Positions 6,625 through 9,606 of a DNA stretch of 9,606 nt are shown here, one piece after another (the first letter of the stretch is position 1; each line of letters opens with the position of its first letter). Source of the DNA: Planctomycetaceae bacterium (GTDB lineage: Bacteria; Planctomycetota; Planctomycetia; Planctomycetales; Planctomycetaceae); NCBI GenBank assembly GCA_947463775.1, contig CANHVD010000186.1, positions 1-9,606 on the forward strand, read 5' to 3'. The position numbers were made by a program, and so were the translations under genes. The notes under the pieces were generated by a model. The model saw only the letters and a list, made by a program, of their open reading frames with translations, was not told the DNA's origin and made no database searches.

Positions 6625-7278
6625 ATGCAGATTCGACGTATGGCCTCTGGCCTGTTTATTCTCGCGTATCTGATGTGCCTTGCCTGGGGCGTCGGCGCCC
6701 ATGCGCTGAAAGTTGGTCTGGCCGGCAATACAACCAGCTATTTCTGTGTCTGGGATATGTTCTGTGGCTGGCAGGCCTATGACAATCGGACTCGCATCAT
6801 CGGAGAAGACTCCAACGGAAACTACTACGCCGTCGAAGAGCCGTGGGGGGCCTTCACTCCGTTCGGTAACGTCGCGCGAGTTAACTATGACGTCAGCAAC
6901 AATCTGATTTCGCGACACATCAAGAATGTGCTTGACCATTCGCAACATGTCGGGATTGATCGTGTCTATGTGGTCCAGGAGATCTGGCCCAAGCAGTTCA
7001 ATGTTCCGGACCGGCTGTGGTCTCATTATTTCCATGAACCCAAAGACAAAACATCCTATTACAACCTGCGTGCAATTTGTGATGCCAGCGGGATGCCGGT
7101 CGAAAGTTATCCGGATTGGTTTAATGCTCAGACCCTCAACGGCATCGCCGACAATCCGCGACTGCAGCGGGCAGCGGAACGGGCAACACCGTATTACAAC
7201 ACATTTTTCAATCCGAGTGAGTTGAAGGCACGGCGATCGACGTTTCGAAGTTCTGCCGACGGGCTGAATACAAACTGA
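6625..7278 (+). CDS. Single-pass membrane protein, partner of the HTTM protein
   Basis: A 217-residue protein I cannot name by family. Residues 2-5 are basic (QIRR) and 8-28 are hydrophobic, giving an N-terminal anchor or uncleaved signal, with the rest outside the cytoplasm. Just after it comes TTSYFCVWDMFCGWQAYD (36-53) followed by RIIGEDSNGNYYAVEEPWG, which recalls the soluble segments that accompany HTTM proteins in other bacteria (for example DUF5819-type partners in actinobacteria: a W-x-MF core and a D-x-x-G turn). The C-terminal half has an RVYVVQEIWP strand and a YYNLRAICD segment. Cysteines at 41, 47 and 152 could form a disulfide. AAGGA stands nine bases before the ATG. It ends 67 nt before the HTTM gene on the same strand, so the two probably form an operon. 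The role is inferred from context only. Confidence 0.8.
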   Translation: MQIRRMASGLFILAYLMCLAWGVGAHALKVGLAGNTTSYFCVWDMFCGWQAYDNRTRIIGEDSNGNYYAVEEPWGAFTPFGNVARVNYDVSNNLISRHIKNVLDHSQHVGIDRVYVVQEIWPKQFNVPDRLWSHYFHEPKDKTSYYNLRAICDASGMPVESYPDWFNAQTLNGIADNPRLQRAAERATPYYNTFFNPSELKARRSTFRSSADGLNTN

Positions 7279-7345
7279 ATTGATTCTCAGAGATTAGCTA
7301 AGACACGGCGATCAGCTTTTGTTCTGTCAGCAGGAGGCTTAGGGC

Positions 7346-8866
7346 ATGAAAACAACAACATCAGGGACCTCATGGTTCGGCGGTCTGAAGGCATTCTTCT
7401 TCGCAGAGCAGTCACCGTATGGTCTTGCCCTCGTTCGAATGTTTCTGACATCAGTCGCGCTCGTGCCGATGATTCGCAGGTTTCCGCGCGTGCGTGAACT
7501 GTTCTCCTCCGACGGCGCGCCGCAGCAGTTGGCAGAGCTATTCGGACAGGGACGACCACTTCCTGAGCTTCCTCCGGCATTTGCGGCGGCTCTTTATGGC
7601 GTCATGATCTTCGCTCTGATCTGCGGGGTCTTTGGCTTCAGAACTCGCATGGCATTCCTGATTGGAACGCCTTTGTACCTCTACTTCAACCTGCTGGATG
7701 CTGTCAGCACGATGACGAAGTACTCGGTCATAGCTTCGCATATGTTTCTGATGCTGACTCTTTCCAACTGCGGGTCTGTCTGGTCCATTGATGCCATTCT
7801 GCGGCGTTGGAAAGAAGGACCGGCAGCGACTGCGATCCCTCCGCGATTCCCCGTCTGGCCAGCTCGTCTGATTCAAATGTTGTTCTGCTTTGTTTACTTC
7901 GGCGCCGCCATTACCAAGATTCAGACTCAGGCATTTTTCAGCGGCGAGCAGATGCGTTACTGGATGCTCAGCAACTGGAACTATTCCAATCCGTTTGGTG
8001 AAGTGCTTGCCATGTGGACACCGGTGCTGTTGGCCTGTGGATACTTCACCGTTGTCTGGGAGATCACCTTCCCGTTTCTCGCCTGGCGTCCGGCAGGACG
8101 CTACTTTGCACTGGGGGTCGGTATCCTGTTTCATATCATGACATGGATCACTCTGGGCCTCTACATTTTTCCGCTGATCTGTATCAGCGGCTATTTGTCG
8201 TTTCTGATGGAAGATGACATCGTAGCCATTCGACGTTTCGTACACCGGCTCCGTATTCCCACATCACTGCTTGGATTCCCTCGATTCGCGATCGCTCGAA
8301 TGATTGAAATGCGCCCGCAATCTGTGCCCTCCTCAATTCTGTGGATTGGCCTCGCTGTTGTGGTGGCGGTTGCATCAGCAGAAGCGGATTATCGCATTGA
8401 TGTCTACGGAATTCGCAGAAACAATGGGCCGCTGGCTCTGCAAAAGATCGACAGCCGTGAAGCTTTGGCAATGATCAATAATCCGAAGCCACTTCGCGAG
8501 AAGGATAAGTTCTTCTCGTTCGATATTGGAAACATGATGGTCGGTGGGCAGCTGGGCAATCGACGAACCACATTTGAATTTGGCGACACGATTATCGCTC
8601 ATTGCAATATTAATCCACCTCACGAAGACATGTGGGTCGATTGCGTTGTTGAAGATTCAGATGGTCGCATTGTCGACAGCTCAGGGCAGTATGTGACTCG
8701 TGAGCAGCTATTTGCGAACTTCAATTACGATGCCGGAAACAAGCTGGTTCCTGGTGAATACTGGATGGTGCTGAAGAGTTCCGGCAATGAGGTTGCCCGT
8801 CGCCCGTTTACTCTCACCGGTGATCCCCAATCACTTCCAACGATGAGCGATTTTGTGACGAACTGA
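7346..8866 (+). CDS. HTTM-domain (vitamin K-dependent gamma-carboxylase-like) membrane protein
   Basis: A 506-residue multispanning protein of the HTTM family (horizontally transferred transmembrane, related to vitamin K-dependent gamma-carboxylase). Likely membrane segments are about 25-42, 79-97, 103-120, 126-140, 174-190, 222-247, 252-270, 272-288 and 330-347. Family marks are YFGAAITKIQ (184-193) with Lys191, SGEQMRYWM (199-207), WEITFPFLAWRP (238-249) and FHIMTWITLGLYIFPL (262-277) with His263. From memory, Lys191 falls where human gamma-carboxylase has its catalytic Lys218 (AGVKKLDADW), and His263 matches the His of FHCMN. After the last helix, residues 348-506 form a soluble beta-rich domain (FEFGDTIIAHCNINPP, PGEYWMVLKSSGNEVARRPFTL) expected in the periplasm. 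AGGAGG lies before the ATG. Substrate and reaction are unknown; most bacterial HTTM proteins are uncharacterised. Confidence 0.88.
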   Translation: MKTTTSGTSWFGGLKAFFFAEQSPYGLALVRMFLTSVALVPMIRRFPRVRELFSSDGAPQQLAELFGQGRPLPELPPAFAAALYGVMIFALICGVFGFRTRMAFLIGTPLYLYFNLLDAVSTMTKYSVIASHMFLMLTLSNCGSVWSIDAILRRWKEGPAATAIPPRFPVWPARLIQMLFCFVYFGAAITKIQTQAFFSGEQMRYWMLSNWNYSNPFGEVLAMWTPVLLACGYFTVVWEITFPFLAWRPAGRYFALGVGILFHIMTWITLGLYIFPLICISGYLSFLMEDDIVAIRRFVHRLRIPTSLLGFPRFAIARMIEMRPQSVPSSILWIGLAVVVAVASAEADYRIDVYGIRRNNGPLALQKIDSREALAMINNPKPLREKDKFFSFDIGNMMVGGQLGNRRTTFEFGDTIIAHCNINPPHEDMWVDCVVEDSDGRIVDSSGQYVTREQLFANFNYDAGNKLVPGEYWMVLKSSGNEVARRPFTLTGDPQSLPTMSDFVTN

Positions 8867-8917
8867 TCGGGAGGTGTTTCAGCAATTCTCCCCGAGTCCT
8901 CTCCAGAACGGCCGGCA

Positions 8918-9606
8918 TTACTCAGCGGTCAGGCCATTCTTCTGTCGATCCAGTTTGGGGATGATCCTGAACTGGTCCAATTGACTACAGAGGCCGATGT
9001 CCGAGTCGTATCCGAGGCTCACGAGGTTTCTTCCCCCCTGCGTATCACGCATTGCTAAAGCCAAACACTCGCATACTGCGCCATGCTGATCTGCCGGGTC
9101 AGTCCCGCCTTGTGCGACGTCTGCAACTTTCTTTCGCCACAGCGACCATGCCATAACCGCGCTGTCGTTAAGAACCCATCTCCTGGAGACTTCGCTTTCG
9201 GACGCGTCGTTCGCGATCAATTCATCAACAATCGCTCCGGCAAACAGTACGTCCTCACCCGTGACGATCCCGTCAGTGCCTGCGCAAATGAGATGAGTGT
9301 CGCGTTGCTCCTGAAGTAGCCGATCAGCGATCACCGCACGATTCAGGAAGGCTCCAATCAAAATTGTTGCGGCAGGCGATGCTTTCAGAATCGCTTTGGT
9401 TCCATTGGTCGTGGTGAAGACGACGGTCCGACCAGCGACAGCGGCTGTGCTGTACTCCGCAGGAGAATTCCCAAATTCGAATCCCTGAATCTTCACCCCG
9501 CCTCGTTCGCCACCCAGAATTATTGACTCGTTGGGTGACTGTTCTCGCAGGCGAAACGCTTCTTCGGTGGTCCCGCATGGGATCACTCGCGTGGCTCCGT
9601 TCTGCA
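8918..9606 (-). CDS. comB: 2-phosphosulfolactate phosphatase, 5' end outside the window
   Basis: ComB family enzyme (EC 3.1.3.71), which removes phosphate from 2-phospho-3-sulfolactate in the coenzyme M route; in bacteria lacking coenzyme M it probably serves sulfolactate metabolism or another role. Family motifs are GGERGG followed by GFEFGNSPAEY, TTTNGTKA, CAGTDG and GEDVLFAGAIVDEL. The reading frame stays open to the window edge (QNGATRVIPCGTTEEA), matching the family's ...AGA..VIPC. segment, so the GTG at 9586 is internal and about 35-40 residues of the N-terminus (the MRVHVHF / IDVLRATTT region) lie beyond 9606. The gene converges with the HTTM gene, with 51 nt between stop codons. The family call is strong; its pathway in this organism is not shown. 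Confidence 0.9.
   Translation of the reverse strand, partial: QNGATRVIPCGTTEEAFRLREQSPNESIILGGERGGVKIQGFEFGNSPAEYSTAAVAGRTVVFTTTNGTKAILKASPAATILIGAFLNRAVIADRLLQEQRDTHLICAGTDGIVTGEDVLFAGAIVDELIANDASESEVSRRWVLNDSAVMAWSLWRKKVADVAQGGTDPADQHGAVCECLALAMRDTQGGRNLVSLGYDSDIGLCSQLDQFRIIPKLDRQKNGLTAE

Noticed and set aside
6387..6728. 113-codon minus-strand open frame
   Set aside because: It overlaps the start of the HTTM-partner gene, has no family features and covers the nested inverted repeat.
7538..8245. 235-codon minus-strand open frame
   Set aside because: It lies antisense inside the HTTM gene and reads as a Gln/His/Arg-rich shadow of it.
7346..8866. Naming the HTTM protein a vitamin K-dependent gamma-carboxylase
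   Set aside because: Only part of the family resemblance is visible; most bacterial HTTM proteins have no shown carboxylase activity.
8867..8895. Hairpin between the convergent HTTM and comB genes (TCGGGAG against CTC-c-CCGA)
   Set aside because: It has a bulge, a 14-nt loop and no T run, so it is too weak to call a terminator.
1..9606. Mobile elements, CRISPR, defence islands, tRNA or rRNA genes
   Set aside because: No transposase or integrase motifs, regular repeat-spacer arrays, defence domains or tRNA-like cloverleaf were seen when reading both strands.

Overview
The window looks like chromosomal DNA from a Planctomycetota bacterium, probably of the Planctomycetaceae/Pirellulales type. 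The strongest marker is a complete DUF1559 pilin-like gene with an N-terminal GFTLIELLVV methylation motif and a C-terminal H-x9-DG motif, a family hugely expanded in planctomycetes. Supporting signs are a cupredoxin-like protein with a carboxypeptidase-regulatory-like domain, an HTTM (vitamin K gamma-carboxylase-like) membrane protein, moderate GC content, and loosely packed genes with structured intergenic DNA. The genus cannot be fixed from the sequence alone. No rRNA, tRNA, CRISPR array, transposase or integrase was seen.

Layout. On the minus strand, reading from about 4.56 kb down to 0.14 kb, there are three genes: an exported alpha/beta hydrolase (4556-3417), an exported protein with a degenerate cupredoxin-like domain (3332-1665), and a GH15/phosphorylase-kinase-like enzyme (about 1461-145). 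The first two are 84 nt apart and may be co-transcribed. The third is separated by about 200 nt of hairpin-rich DNA that includes a striking REP-like double palindrome. Positions 4557-4993 form a divergent intergenic region. From there the plus strand carries the DUF1559 gene (4994-6112), a 51-residue putative lipoprotein gene (6135-6290) and a rho-independent terminator (6326-6357). After 334 nt without a gene (6291-6624) comes a two-gene unit: a single-pass membrane-anchored protein (6625-7278) and an HTTM-domain multispanning protein (7346-8866). At the right edge a 2-phosphosulfolactate phosphatase gene (comB) runs on the minus strand and is cut off by the window end.

How the genes may work together. 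The DUF1559 and small lipoprotein genes share one transcript ending at the terminator, a common planctomycete arrangement whose function is unknown. The HTTM gene and its upstream partner are the best candidate here for a poorly described system. The multispanning protein keeps a Lys and a His that appear, from my recollection of the human enzyme, to line up with conserved residues of vitamin K-dependent gamma-carboxylase. The partner has a WDMFCGW segment facing the periplasm. The remaining genes look like independent metabolic or exported functions.
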